The notes below the pieces were generated by a model that worked only from the letters and a program-made list of their open reading frames with translations, made no database searches and was not told the DNA's origin. From contig NZ_JAUMZU010000007.1 of the NCBI RefSeq assembly GCF_030527965.1, positions 42,851 through 106,850 on the forward strand: DNA of 64,000 bases, given 5' to 3'. A program made the position numbers and the translations under genes. This document shows, piece by piece, positions 1 to 8,693 of this stretch. Numbering within the stretch: position 1 is the stretch's first letter; the number at the start of each line of letters is the position of its first letter. The stretch is from Neisseria sp. GTDB taxonomy: Bacteria; Pseudomonadota; Gammaproteobacteria; Burkholderiales; Neisseriaceae.

Positions 1-76
1 CTCATATCCAAAAGCATTGCCGGATAATATGCCGCAAACCTGCCGCAGCACAAGAGCCATCCTCAATCAAATCATC

Positions 77-445
77 TCAACGAGCATTTGCACCGTTGCA
101 TAATCCCTCAACTTCAATCGCTTTATCATATTGCCCTAAATGCCCGAATCCGCTTCCTTTATTCTGCCGCTTCGTTACCACTCGACCGAGAATACACACA
201 TCAAATCGAACATCATAGGCTGACTTTTTCTCACGCAATTCGTCAATCTTCCGAGACACAACATGCTGAGCATCAATCAAATAATACGACTGATTACGGT
301 AAACAAACGCCATTTGTTCCAAAGTCGCTTCAACCAACCCTTTCATTTCAACCGGCTTCACAGTTGTTGCCGCATCCCGAGAACATGCAGCCAATGCAAG
401 CCAGCCGCATAACAGAAGCATTTTGCTCATTTGTTGATACCACAT
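77..445 (-). CDS. Small lipoprotein, function unknown
   Basis: This 122-aa protein has a lipoprotein signal: a hydrophobic stretch ends in LALAAC, a good lipobox, so Cys21 should be lipidated and the mature part exported to the periplasm or outer membrane. The mature domain (about 100 aa) has an EQMAFVYRNQSYYLID segment and two further cysteines. No known domain was recognised. I chose the ATG at 445 because AGAAGGG lies about 8 nt upstream; the longer frame from 481 has no ribosome site. The gene faces left, and the 220 bases on its right before ybeY are AT-rich and featureless. Call as lipoprotein is solid; function is unknown. Confidence 0.75.
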   Translation of the reverse strand: MWYQQMSKMLLLCGWLALAACSRDAATTVKPVEMKGLVEATLEQMAFVYRNQSYYLIDAQHVVSRKIDELREKKSAYDVRFDVCILGRVVTKRQNKGSGFGHLGQYDKAIEVEGLCNGANAR

Positions 446-665
446 GCCAACACCCTTCTTACGATTTAAATAACCATGCAATCAGAAAAATTAAATGGCA
501 TAATTAAAGCCATTCTATCAAAAATAAACCGACCCAAAACAAAATTATTTCTAATTAACCCAACAAAATCCGCCTAAACGTCAAGTAAATCGATAAAATA
601 GCAAATCTATCAATAGCACCCTTCAATAAACATATTGCCAACTCACTTAAAACATGCCGATATCA

Positions 666-1181
666 ATGAAACAAGCCAAACGCTACCCCTTTCTCAAATT
701 GCTCCAATCGCGCCTGCACTTATATCTTGAAGACCACTCAGGCCTGCCGCAAATTCCGTCGGAACAACAATTCAGGCGCTGGATTTGGCAAGCTGTTAAA
801 AACCGATTTCGCCACGCCGAAATCAGCTTGATTCTGCTCAACGAAACCGACGCCCGCACCTACAATCGCGATTACCGTGGCAAAGATTACGCCACCAACG
901 TCTTGAGCTTCGCCCTCGACGAAGGCGAAACCATGTTTGCACACCAGCCCGACACCTTATCCGGCGACCTCATCATCTGCCCGCAAATCGTCGCCAAAGA
1001 AGCCGCCGAGCAAGGCAAACCGATAGAAGCGCACTTCGCCCATCTCACGATTCACGGTGCCCTGCACCTGATGGGTTACGATCACCTTTCTGATGAAGAA
1101 GCCGCCGTCATGGAATCGCTTGAAATCAAACTGTTAAATCAGTTAGCATACCCCAACCCCTACCAACTGGACGAAATCTGA
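666..1181 (+). CDS. ybeY: Endoribonuclease YbeY (16S rRNA maturation, ribosome quality control)
   Basis: YbeY is a single-strand metallo-endoribonuclease involved in 16S rRNA 3'-end maturation and 70S quality control in the cytoplasm. The zinc motif H-x3-H-x5-H is visible near the C-terminus as HGALHLMGYDH (His130, His134, His140), preceded by the family block NRDYRGKDYATNVLSFAL. Length (171 aa) is normal. The frame opens at 654, but Neisseria homologues begin with MK-AK-YPFL, which fits the ATG at 666; neither start has a clear Shine-Dalgarno. corC follows after 2 nt, so the two are cotranscribed, as in many proteobacteria where ybeY and the CorC/YbeX gene are paired. Confidence 0.93.
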   Translation: MKQAKRYPFLKLLQSRLHLYLEDHSGLPQIPSEQQFRRWIWQAVKNRFRHAEISLILLNETDARTYNRDYRGKDYATNVLSFALDEGETMFAHQPDTLSGDLIICPQIVAKEAAEQGKPIEAHFAHLTIHGALHLMGYDHLSDEEAAVMESLEIKLLNQLAYPNPYQLDEI

Positions 1182-1183
1182 AT

Positions 1184-2008
1184 ATGGAAGACCCCGCGAA
1201 ACCGAATTTTTTCGAACGCCTTATCCACCGCATTACCCGAGACGCGCCCGAAACCGCCGACGAAGTGGTTGCCATTTTGCGCCAAGCGCATGAACGGCAA
1301 GTCTATGATGCAGAAACCCTGCAGCGGCTGGAAAAAATTCTGGATTTCAATGAGCTGGAAGTTCGAGACGCCATGATTCCGCGCGCGCAGATGAACGTTA
1401 TCAAATCGGGCGACAGCTTCGAGCGCATCATTGCCTATGTGATTGAAACCGCCCATTCCCGCTTCCCCGTTATCAGCGAAGATAAAGACAACGTATTAGG
1501 CATCTTACATGCCAAAGACCTGCTGAAATACGCCTTCAACAGTGAACATTTCCAATTGGAAAGCATTCTGCGCCCCGCCGTATTCGTACCCGAAGGCAAA
1601 GCCTTAAACACCTTGCTCAAAGAATTTCGCGAGCAACGCAACCACATGGCCGTTGTGATTGACGAATACGGCGGTGTTTCCGGTTTGGTTACCTTTGAAG
1701 ATTTGCTGGAAGAAATTCTGGGCGAAATCGAAGACGAATTCGATGAAGACGACAGCGCCGACAATATATTCCCCGTTTCCGAAGGCCGTTGGCGCATCAA
1801 CGCCATGACCGAAATTGAAGACATCAACGCCTTTTTCGGCACCGACTATAGCGACGACGAAGCCGACACCATCGGCGGCCTTGTTATCCAAAAGCTCGGC
1901 CAACTACCGGTGCGCGGTGAAAAAGTGATACTGGAACCGCTGCAATTTACCGTCGCACGGGCCGACAGCCGGCGACTGCATACGCTGATGGCGGTAAAAG
2001 TTAAGTAA
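1184..2008 (+). CDS. corC: CorC/YbeX family protein (CBS pair plus CorC_HlyC domain)
   Basis: This 274-aa protein has the layout of the CorC/YbeX family without the membrane DUF21 domain: an acidic N-terminus with the REVRDAMIPR-like motif (EVRDAMIPRAQM, residues about 60-71), two CBS domains (about 66-190) and a C-terminal CorC_HlyC FAD-like domain ending in LHTLMAVKVK. The family is linked to magnesium/cobalt efflux and, as YbeX, to ribosome homeostasis. Pairing with ybeY two bases upstream favours the latter role. It is followed by a DUS-type hairpin, so the ybeY-corC unit probably ends here. The exact biochemical role of the family remains uncertain. Confidence 0.88.
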   Translation: MEDPAKPNFFERLIHRITRDAPETADEVVAILRQAHERQVYDAETLQRLEKILDFNELEVRDAMIPRAQMNVIKSGDSFERIIAYVIETAHSRFPVISEDKDNVLGILHAKDLLKYAFNSEHFQLESILRPAVFVPEGKALNTLLKEFREQRNHMAVVIDEYGGVSGLVTFEDLLEEILGEIEDEFDEDDSADNIFPVSEGRWRINAMTEIEDINAFFGTDYSDDEADTIGGLVIQKLGQLPVRGEKVILEPLQFTVARADSRRLHTLMAVKVK

Positions 2009-2081
2009 GCGCATCATATTTGTGAGCCGCTAAAAAACGATTTTTTAAGTTAAGTAAGATTGATTTAAACGCCGTTTCGCC

Positions 2082-2113
2082 ATGCCTGCCTGAACCCTTT
2101 TTCAGACAGGCAT
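2082..2113 (+). terminator. DUS-pair hairpin after corC
   Basis: An inverted pair of DUS-like 12-mers (left arm TGCCTGCCTGAA has one mismatch to the dialect; right arm TTCAGACAGGCA is exact) is followed by TCTGTTTTTATCC. It is placed as a Rho-independent terminator for ybeY-corC. A TATAAT at 2128-2133 follows immediately and may be the -10 of the next gene. Confidence 0.65.
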
Positions 2114-2178
2114 CTGTTTTTATCCGCTATAATGGCATTCGAAAAATCAAATCATTTCAACAAAGGATAATCCGATTC

Positions 2179-3054
2179 ATGGCATTTTCATCTCTTTTCA
2201 CCCTGCTTGACGACATTGCCTCCATCCTTGACGACGTTTCCCTGATGACCAAAATGGCCGCCAAAAAAACTGCCGGTGTGGTAGGCGACGATTTGGCACT
2301 CAACGCCAATCAGGTTACCGGCGTGAATGCTGACCGTGAGCTACCCATCGTTTGGGCGGTAGCCAAAGGTTCGTTGATTAACAAGATGATTCTGATTCCG
2401 GTGGCATTGCTGCTTTCCGTATTCGCGCCTGCGCTGATTGTGCCACTCCTGATGATTGGCGGCGCCTACCTTTGTTTCGAAGGGGTCGAAAAATTACTAC
2501 ACAAATTTTTGCATCACGATGAAGCGCAGGCAGAACAAAAAACCAAGCCGGACGAACTGGGCAGCGAAAAAGATAAAATCAAAGGCGCGGTACGCACCGA
2601 TTTTATTCTCTCGGCAGAAATCATCATCATCGCGCTGGATGTCGTTGCCCAAGCTTCATTGCCTGTCAAAATTGCCTCGCTTTGCGCCGTCGGCATCGGC
2701 CTGACGGTTGCAGTGTACGGCTTGGTCGCTGTCATCGTCAAAGCCGACGATTTCGGCCTTTATCTCATGCGAAAAGGCGGCGGTTCCGCCACTGTCGGCA
2801 ACGCAATCATCCGCTTCATGCCATGGTTTATGCGCTTTTTAAGCGTTGTCGGCACATTGGCGATGTTTCTTGTTGGCGGTGGCATCTTCACTCATTACTC
2901 AGCGACTCTGCATCATTTTCTTGAAGCCCGCCATTGGACTGTCGGTTTAGCAGGCAATCTTGCCAACTTGGCCGTCGGCCTGATTGTCGGCGCCATCGCC
3001 TGTGCCGTCGTGCTGCCAATGATGAAAGCACTCGGCAAAAAAGAAGCTCATTAA
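2179..3054 (+). CDS. DUF808/YedI family inner membrane protein
   Basis: A 291-aa polytopic membrane protein of the DUF808 (YedI) family. The N-terminal block, from SLFTLLDDIASILDDVS through TAGVVGDDLALNANQV, is the characteristic conserved part; four or five hydrophobic segments follow (about 75-100, 145-165, 170-190, 220-245, 260-285). The biochemical function of the family is not known. A strong AAAGGATAA ribosome site precedes the ATG, and a TATAAT at 2128-2133 is a plausible -10 element, so the gene is probably transcribed alone. A DUS hairpin follows. Confidence 0.85.
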   Translation: MAFSSLFTLLDDIASILDDVSLMTKMAAKKTAGVVGDDLALNANQVTGVNADRELPIVWAVAKGSLINKMILIPVALLLSVFAPALIVPLLMIGGAYLCFEGVEKLLHKFLHHDEAQAEQKTKPDELGSEKDKIKGAVRTDFILSAEIIIIALDVVAQASLPVKIASLCAVGIGLTVAVYGLVAVIVKADDFGLYLMRKGGGSATVGNAIIRFMPWFMRFLSVVGTLAMFLVGGGIFTHYSATLHHFLEARHWTVGLAGNLANLAVGLIVGAIACAVVLPMMKALGKKEAH

Positions 3055-3063
3055 TCCCGCCCA

Positions 3064-3105
3064 ATGCCTGTCTGAACATCACTTCACTCTTTTTCAGACA
3101 GGCTT
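3064..3105 (+). terminator. DUS-pair hairpin after the DUF808 gene
   Basis: An 11-bp stem GCCTGTCTGAA / TTCAGACAGGC has a 16-nt loop and lies directly downstream of the DUF808 gene. The long loop makes it a weaker terminator than the others in the window. Confidence 0.55.
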
Positions 3106-3137
3106 CCTTCCCAACCCTAATCGATACAGACTCCCTT

Positions 3138-4682
3138 ATGGCCTGCTCCCGCCTTGACGCGCTATGGCGCAAACCCGCCGTTTACTGGCCGCTGCTCATC
3201 GCCTTTGCCGCCGCCACGCCGTTAACATTCGCCCCGTATTACCATTTCTGGCTGATGCCGCTTATCTTCGGCGCACTCATCCGCCTACTGGAATTACGCC
3301 CGGAACGCCAAGTGCGCAGTGCCTATCTTTTCGGTCTGATTGCCTACGTCTGCCAGTTTTACTGGATACACACTGCCCTGCACGACATTTCCGGCCTGCC
3401 GAATCTTTACGCCTTGCCCCTCACCCTGCTGCTGCCCGCCTATCTCGCCCTATTCCCCGCATTGGCCATCTGGCTGTGGCAGAAAACCCGACTTAACCGG
3501 CCGCTGAAAACCGGACTCGCCCTGCCCCTCTATTGGACACTCACCGAGTTTGCCCGCGAGCGTCTGCTCACCGGTTTCGGCTGGGGTGCACTCGGCTATT
3601 CGCAAATCGCCGATGCCAGCCCGCTGGCCGGATTCTCCCCGCTCGGCGGCATCCATCTGGTAACTCTTGCCACCGCCTTTGCCGGCGCATGGCTGCTGCT
3701 CACAATCAACAATCCGCACCAAACCCGGCAGCGCATTGCCGCCGCCTGCGCTTTAGTCGCCTTGATCGTTACCGGCGGAATACTGCGCCAAACCGAATTT
3801 ACCCACCCCGACGGCAGCCGTGCCAGTGTTGCTCTGCCTCAAGGCAACATTCCTCAAACGCTGAAATGGGAAGAATCACAGGCGCTTCCCATCATCCAGC
3901 GGTATTTCGACATGATTACCGATTCCCATGCCGACATCGTTATCCTGCCAGAAACCGCCATTACCGTGATGCGGCAAAACCTGCCGCCCGAAGTGCTTGC
4001 CCGCTTCGCCGAACAAGCCAAAACCAATGGCAGCGCGCTTGCGCTCGGCATCGCACAATTCACCGACAACGGCACAAACTATGAAAACGCCGTGATCAAC
4101 CTTACCCGCTACAACCCCGAAAAACCGGACGACCTTCCCTATTACGCCAAAAACCATCTGGTTCCGTTTGGCGAATACAAACCGCTCCCGTGGATTACCG
4201 AGCCGCTTTACCGCATGATGAACATGCCCCTTGCCGATTTCAAGCGCGGAGGTTTCAATCAAAACCCCCTATCCATGGCCAACCAAAAAGTAGCCTTCAA
4301 CATCTGCTATGAAGACGGCTTCGGCGATGAATTAATCGACCCCGCCAAACGATCCAGCGTGCTGGCCAACATCAGCAATCTTGCTTGGTACGGTGACTCC
4401 AACGCCATGTACCAACACCTTCAGCAATCCCAAGCTCGCACCCTTGAGCTTGGCCGTTACATGGTGCGCGCCACCAATACCGGAGCCACGGCCATTGTGG
4501 ATCCCAAAGGCCGCATCATCCAGGCCGCTCCCGCCGATAGCACCACCATCCTGCAAGGCGAAATTCAAGGCTATACAGGCGAAACGCCTTATATGAAAAT
4601 GGGCGGTTCATGGCCGTTAATCGGCTTACTGAGCCTATTTTCAGGCCTTTGCTTATATTCAGGCAGAAAACGAAAATCATAA
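3138..4682 (+). CDS. lnt: Apolipoprotein N-acyltransferase Lnt
   Basis: Lnt transfers the third acyl chain onto the N-terminal cysteine of lipoproteins in the inner membrane, the last step of lipoprotein maturation. The 514-aa protein has an N-terminal half of about six transmembrane helices and a C-terminal nitrilase-like domain. The Glu-Lys-Cys triad is readable: Glu272 in ILPETA, Lys338 in YAKNHLVPFGEY and Cys390 in NICYEDGFGDE, at the spacing of E. coli Lnt (267/335/387). The open frame runs back to 2934 inside the upstream gene; the ATG at 3138 starts the family-like protein. Its substrates include the three lipoproteins of this window. A strong hairpin follows. Confidence 0.95.
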   Translation: MACSRLDALWRKPAVYWPLLIAFAAATPLTFAPYYHFWLMPLIFGALIRLLELRPERQVRSAYLFGLIAYVCQFYWIHTALHDISGLPNLYALPLTLLLPAYLALFPALAIWLWQKTRLNRPLKTGLALPLYWTLTEFARERLLTGFGWGALGYSQIADASPLAGFSPLGGIHLVTLATAFAGAWLLLTINNPHQTRQRIAAACALVALIVTGGILRQTEFTHPDGSRASVALPQGNIPQTLKWEESQALPIIQRYFDMITDSHADIVILPETAITVMRQNLPPEVLARFAEQAKTNGSALALGIAQFTDNGTNYENAVINLTRYNPEKPDDLPYYAKNHLVPFGEYKPLPWITEPLYRMMNMPLADFKRGGFNQNPLSMANQKVAFNICYEDGFGDELIDPAKRSSVLANISNLAWYGDSNAMYQHLQQSQARTLELGRYMVRATNTGATAIVDPKGRIIQAAPADSTTILQGEIQGYTGETPYMKMGGSWPLIGLLSLFSGLCLYSGRKRKS

Positions 4683-4686
4683 AATA

Positions 4687-4720
4687 CCATGCCTGTCTGA
4701 AACCTTTCAGACAGGTATGG
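4687..4720 (+). terminator. DUS-pair terminator after lnt
   Basis: A 16-bp stem (CCATGCCTGTCTGAAA with its complement, one G:T pair) has a 2-nt loop and starts 5 nt after the lnt stop codon. Confidence 0.75.
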
Positions 4721-4817
4721 CATAATCCCGACCAATTCACTCAAATAATTAAAACCAATCAATTTTAAAAATATACAAAATTTTACCTATTAAGTATAGA
4801 ACCAAACACGAAACTTC

Positions 4818-4836
4818 TGTCTAATAGCTTTAGACA
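4818..4836. repeat. Inverted repeat in the rpoH leader
   Basis: The arms TGTCTAA and TTAGACA are separated by 5 nt, about 110 nt upstream of rpoH in a 220-nt AT-rich leader. It could be a regulator site or a small hairpin. The rest of the leader shows no clear sigma-32 or sigma-70 promoter by eye. Confidence 0.3.
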
Positions 4837-4944
4837 CATAAAGATGAGCGATGACACTCCTCAATCAAAAATGCTAAAATCTAATTCAATAGTTGTAACA
4901 ACCAATAAGAACAAACCGATATAACGAAAAGGAAACGACATACG

Positions 4945-5814
4945 ATGACAATGAATCAAGCCTTTGCATTACCCGTACCGAGCGGTCACGGTAGCTTGGA
5001 GCAATATATTCATACCGTTAACAACATTCCCATGCTGTCTGCCGAAGAAGAAACTCAACTGGCAGAGCGTCAAATCAAAGGCGACTTGGAAGCCGCCAAA
5101 AAACTTATCCTTTCCCATTTGCGTGTTGTCGTATCCATTGCCCGCGGCTACGACGGCTATGGGCTTAATCAAGCCGACCTGATTCAAGAAGGCAACATCG
5201 GCCTAATGAAAGCCGTAAAACGCTACGAACCCTCGCGCGGCGCCCGCCTTTTCTCATTTGCCGTACATTGGATTAAAGCCGAAATTCACGAATTCATCCT
5301 GCGTAACTGGCGCATGGTTCGCGTTGCCACCACCAAACCGCAGCGCAAACTGTTTTTCAATCTGCGTAGCATGCGCAAAAGTCTGAGCGCCTTATCCCCA
5401 AAAGAAGCGCAAGACATTGCCGACGATTTGGGTGTAAAACTTTCCGAAGTGATGGAAATGGAGCAACGCATGACCGGCCGCGATATCGGCATTCTTGCCG
5501 AAAACAGCGACGATGAAGACAGCTTCGCCCCCATCGACTGGCTGGCAGACAACGATAACGAGCCTACCCGCCAGATTGAATTGAAAGCCGACCAAACCCT
5601 GCAAACCGAAGGCTTGCAAAACGCCTTAGCCAAACTTGACGACCGAAGCCGCCGCATCGTAGAAACACGCTGGCTGCAAGACGACGGAGGCATGACCTTG
5701 CACGAGCTGGCTGCCGAATACGGCGTATCGGCCGAACGCATCCGCCAAATCGAAGCCAAGGCCATGCAAAAATTGCGCGGTTTTCTGGCAACGGAAGACG
5801 CGGCAAGCGCTTAA
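4945..5814 (+). CDS. rpoH: RNA polymerase heat-shock sigma factor RpoH (sigma-32)
   Basis: RpoH directs RNA polymerase to heat-shock promoters. The 289-aa protein shows region 1.2/2 (LSAEEETQLAERQIKGDLEA; LIQEGNIGLMKAVKRYEPSR), region 2.4 (FAVHWIKAEIHEFILRNWRM) and the region 4 helix-turn-helix (TLHELAAEYGVSAERIRQIE). The RpoH box QRKLFFNLR (residues about 132-140), which separates RpoH from RpoD and RpoS, is present. AAGGAAA precedes the ATG; a second ATG two codons later is possible. The 220-nt AT-rich leader suggests independent regulation, possibly an mRNA thermosensor as in E. coli, but no such fold is evident by eye. Confidence 0.95.
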   Translation: MTMNQAFALPVPSGHGSLEQYIHTVNNIPMLSAEEETQLAERQIKGDLEAAKKLILSHLRVVVSIARGYDGYGLNQADLIQEGNIGLMKAVKRYEPSRGARLFSFAVHWIKAEIHEFILRNWRMVRVATTKPQRKLFFNLRSMRKSLSALSPKEAQDIADDLGVKLSEVMEMEQRMTGRDIGILAENSDDEDSFAPIDWLADNDNEPTRQIELKADQTLQTEGLQNALAKLDDRSRRIVETRWLQDDGGMTLHELAAEYGVSAERIRQIEAKAMQKLRGFLATEDAASA

Positions 5815-5860
5815 AATCATTTTTAATCCTTAAACCTTAAATCAAGTCGCAACCAATTGA

Positions 5861-5896
5861 AAAAGCCTGTCTGAACACATTCAGACAGGCTTTTTA
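5861..5896. terminator. Bidirectional DUS-pair terminator between rpoH and a convergent lipoprotein gene
   Basis: The stem AAAAGCCTGTCTGAA / TTCAGACAGGCTTTT has a 6-nt loop and T-runs on both strands. It lies between two converging genes and can serve both. Confidence 0.8.
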
Positions 5897-5908
5897 CTTT
5901 ATTTCGGT

Positions 5909-6394
5909 TTATTGCAAAGGCTTCATATCCATCACTTCCATCAGGAAGTTGGTAAACGCAGGATTGGTTGGTCGATGATCCATATTCGGCCAACGTTGCT
6001 GCCAACCTTTCAACGCATTGCGTACATAAAGCTTCGATTGCTCGGTATTGATAACCCCGCGCTGGCTTTCAACCGCCGAGCGCAGATACACTTCATACAT
6101 ACTGTCATCAATCGTATTCCGGCCAACTTGCTTGATTCGGAAACGGTTCAGATATTGCGCCGCTTGAACCTTGGTCAGCTCGCCTTTGCTAACCTGATAG
6201 CTTAAGCGAGTAGCCTCGTCTCTGATTTTGGAAACGTCAGTCCAATGCGTAGACGCCAGAGCAAACTTACCTGAAGGCGCATCTTGACCTTTATTCGTCG
6301 GGTAAACAGGCACTTCTTTCAAAGACGGAAGGTAAATGGATTCACAACCGGCCAGCGCCCCTACCAAGATAATGGGTAACAGATATTTTTTCAT
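5909..6394 (-). CDS. Conserved small lipoprotein, function unknown
   Basis: This 161-aa protein has a short signal peptide MKKYLLPIILVGALAGC; the lipobox LAGC puts the lipidated cysteine at residue 17. The mature part is about 145 aa, charged and largely helical (VQAAQYLNRFRIKQVGRN; AVESQRGVINTEQSKLYV), with no domain I recognise. It resembles small Neisseria lipoproteins annotated only as hypothetical. The start at 6394 is preferred over the open frame from 6430 because it begins exactly at the signal peptide. It converges on rpoH and shares the hairpin at 5861-5896. Confidence 0.8.
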   Translation of the reverse strand: MKKYLLPIILVGALAGCESIYLPSLKEVPVYPTNKGQDAPSGKFALASTHWTDVSKIRDEATRLSYQVSKGELTKVQAAQYLNRFRIKQVGRNTIDDSMYEVYLRSAVESQRGVINTEQSKLYVRNALKGWQQRWPNMDHRPTNPAFTNFLMEVMDMKPLQ

Positions 6395-6750
6395 GGCAGC
6401 TATTATAATGTCTTTCAAAATAATTAACAATTAACCAACCCAAGCCTAGGCGCAGGCCATATCAGGGTTGAGGCAGGCATATCAAAAGCAATCTTGCCTG
6501 TTACACGATTTTCGTCAGTATAAAGCAAGAATCTTAAAAGAACTATTATTCTTTGCCCAGCGTAAATTTTAGCAGCGGCAACGGTATGAAAGTTTAAATG
6601 GAAAACAAACAACGCATTACCGCCCAATCATCTCTGCAACAAAACACCCTATCAACACCGATCCGAATTTTACAGCCAACGCAAAATGGCGACACAATCA
6701 AAATGCCTGTCTGAAAAATTTCCAGACAGGCATTTTGAAACAGCAACTGA
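6395..6750. other. Intergenic region with a terminator and otherwise nothing recognised
   Basis: These 356 nt lie between two minus-strand genes. The left part should carry the promoter of the lipoprotein gene. The right end holds the DUS hairpin at 6700-6736. A 67-codon open frame at 6424-6627 has neither ribosome site nor family features. No RNA gene was recognised. Confidence 0.5.
6700..6736 (-). terminator. DUS-pair terminator after the NhaD-type antiporter
   Basis: The arms AAAATGCCTGTCTGAAA and its near-complement (one mismatch, CCAGACAGG) are separated by a few bases. The hairpin lies 15 nt beyond the stop of the minus-strand antiporter gene. Confidence 0.7.
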
Positions 6751-8169
6751 TTAAACCAGCTCTAAAACAAAGAAAACCACCGTATGCACAATAAACAACG
6801 GCACCAGAATACCGAACGACCAAGCCAAATAGCCGAAAAAACTCGGCATTTCTACCTTACGCTGTTCCGCAATCGCCTTAACCATAAAGTTTGGCGCATT
6901 ACCGATGTAACTTAGCGCACCCATAAACACCGAACCCATCGACACCGCCAACAGCGTATGAAACAAATGGCCGTTCATCAAAGTATGCGCATCGCCGCCC
7001 GCCATATTGAAAAACACCAAATAAGTCGGCGCATTATCCAGAAACGCAGAAAGCATACCCGACATCCAGAAATACATCACATTAACAGGATCGCCAGCTT
7101 CGTTATGCACCAGTTTTATCAAGCCTGAAAACGCGCCCGCCTCTCCCGCTTGCAACATCGCAATCACAGGCGAAATAGTAATGAAAATGCCGAGAAACAA
7201 CTTACCCACCTCGACAATCGGCCCCCAATCAAACTCATTACCGGCACGCACCTGCTTAGGCGTCACTTTCATGGAAATCAGCGTCAGCACAATCAAAATC
7301 ACGTCGCGTACCAGATTTTGCAACTCATAATGAGTGCCCAACACATCAAAAGCCACGTCAGGCTTCCAAATACCCGACATCAACACCGAACCAACCACTC
7401 CGGCCAACAGCAAAAAGTTAAATTTGCCATAAATCTGCAAGCGGCTATCCGGCGTAGGATCGCGCGGCGCAAGCTCGTCTTCTTTAGCAAAATAATGACG
7501 GTCTAAAAAATAAAACACCGTAAGCAGAATGATCGAGCTGAGCAACACCGGCGCGGCCATATGCTGCACGGTCCATAGGAAATCCACACCTTTTAAGAAG
7601 CCGAGAAACAACGGCGGATCACCCAAAGGCGTTAACCCTCCGCCAATATTCGCCACCAAAAAAATAAAAAACACCACCACATGCACGCGATGCTTCCGAT
7701 TATCGTTGGCTTTGAGCAGCGGGCGTATCAACAGCATTGCCGCCCCAGTCGTGCCCATAATTGACGCCGATACCGTTCCGATTGCCAACAAAGCCGTATT
7801 GAGTTTCGGGCTGCCGTGCAAATTACCCCACACCAGAATACCGCCGGAAATGGTATACAACGCCGCCAGAAGCAAAATGAAAGGAATATATTCCCCAACC
7901 AGCGCGTGCACCACCGTATGCAAACCCGTTCCGAAACCAAAAACGACGGCAAACGGAACCAGAAAAAGCGCGGTCCACAAAGCGGTGATTTTGCCGAAAT
8001 GATGATGCCAGATATGAGGCACCAACAAAGGCCCGGTTGCAATAGAAAGTAAAATCAATACAAACGGAATACCCCATGCCATACTCAGGCCGGCACCGCT
8101 GAAATCAGCAGCCTGCGCTGCCAAAGGCAAGAGAAAAAACAAAAGAATCGTGGCTTTTTTAAGGTTCAT
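6751..8169 (-). CDS. NhaD-type sodium:proton antiporter (ion transporter superfamily)
   Basis: A 472-aa inner membrane protein with a cleavable-looking N-terminus (LLFFLLPLAAQAA) and about 11-12 hydrophobic helices. Motifs of the NhaD/CitMHS-like group are visible: NIGGGLTPLGDPPLFLGFLKG (residues about 175-195) and FLDNAPTYLVFFNMAGGD near residue 370, the two symmetry-related substrate-site loops. The family exchanges Na+ (or Li+) for protons, helping with salt and pH balance; it is widespread in Neisseria. AAGGAAACC precedes the start. It is monocistronic, with a DUS hairpin downstream. Ion specificity cannot be read from sequence. Confidence 0.82.
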   Translation of the reverse strand: MNLKKATILLFFLLPLAAQAADFSGAGLSMAWGIPFVLILLSIATGPLLVPHIWHHHFGKITALWTALFLVPFAVVFGFGTGLHTVVHALVGEYIPFILLLAALYTISGGILVWGNLHGSPKLNTALLAIGTVSASIMGTTGAAMLLIRPLLKANDNRKHRVHVVVFFIFLVANIGGGLTPLGDPPLFLGFLKGVDFLWTVQHMAAPVLLSSIILLTVFYFLDRHYFAKEDELAPRDPTPDSRLQIYGKFNFLLLAGVVGSVLMSGIWKPDVAFDVLGTHYELQNLVRDVILIVLTLISMKVTPKQVRAGNEFDWGPIVEVGKLFLGIFITISPVIAMLQAGEAGAFSGLIKLVHNEAGDPVNVMYFWMSGMLSAFLDNAPTYLVFFNMAGGDAHTLMNGHLFHTLLAVSMGSVFMGALSYIGNAPNFMVKAIAEQRKVEMPSFFGYLAWSFGILVPLFIVHTVVFFVLELV

Positions 8170-8693
8170 CGGGTTTCCTTAAGTTATTTTTAAATTGTCC
8201 GACAGCCGGCACGGGGCATCATGATACTCAGTTTCGATTCATCAATTTGCCAAAAACATGCTAAAGGGGATGCTGCCAAACCCGAAGCGGGATTCCGAAT
8301 ATGCCCTGCGCAACAACCGCAGCATCAGCCATATCCAGCAACAACACAAATACAACCAAATGATTTTATTTATGATTTATCAAAAATCCCTCTAATTGAC
8401 AACCGATTTTAGCGGAAAAGCAAAATCCATACCAGTTTTCACAGGTTTTGTTAAAAACATTAAACCTCATTTCAAGCCAGTCGATGAATGCCTGTCTGAA
8501 TATCTCCAAACAAACCATCAGTCAGCATCAAAATATTCCCAAATCATCAACTCTGCACAACATAATGTTTTAATAAAACTTTTTCATATAAAATCCGCTT
8601 CTTTCAATGTAAAATCATGAGCAAAGATTGAGATTCCGATGAACACTCGGTACAATCTAAACTGTTTTGCTTTATTTAACTCAAGAGAAATTT
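8170..8693. other. 524-nt divergent intergenic region (antiporter / ptsN)
   Basis: This region holds the promoters of the divergent antiporter gene and of ptsN (see 8628-8656) and one isolated DUS near 8490. Two plus-strand open frames (8221-8412 and 8396-8620) have no ribosome site and unconvincing composition. It is long for this compact genome and could hide a small RNA, but no specific structure was seen. Confidence 0.4.
8628..8656 (+). promoter_or_regulatory. Sigma-70-like promoter of ptsN-hprK-rapZ
   Basis: TTGAGA at 8628-8633 and TACAAT at 8651-8656 are separated by exactly 17 nt and lie 38 nt upstream of the ptsN start. This is the clearest sigma-70-type promoter in the first 10 kb. 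Confidence 0.65.

Noticed and set aside
1..60. Partial minus-strand gene starting at an ATG at 60 and running off the left edge
   Set aside because: Only 20 codons are visible; the GAGG before it leaves no spacing for a ribosome site, and no family can be named.
3138..3138. Longer Lnt starting at 2934
   Set aside because: The extra 68 residues are arginine-rich out-of-frame translation of the upstream DUF808 gene and of a DUS hairpin.
4944..4944. ROSE-type thermosensor in the rpoH leader
   Set aside because: No stable hairpin masking the AAGGAAA ribosome site could be seen by eye.
8221..8620. Two overlapping plus-strand frames in the antiporter-ptsN gap
   Set aside because: No ribosome site, atypical composition, and the second overlaps the ptsN upstream region.
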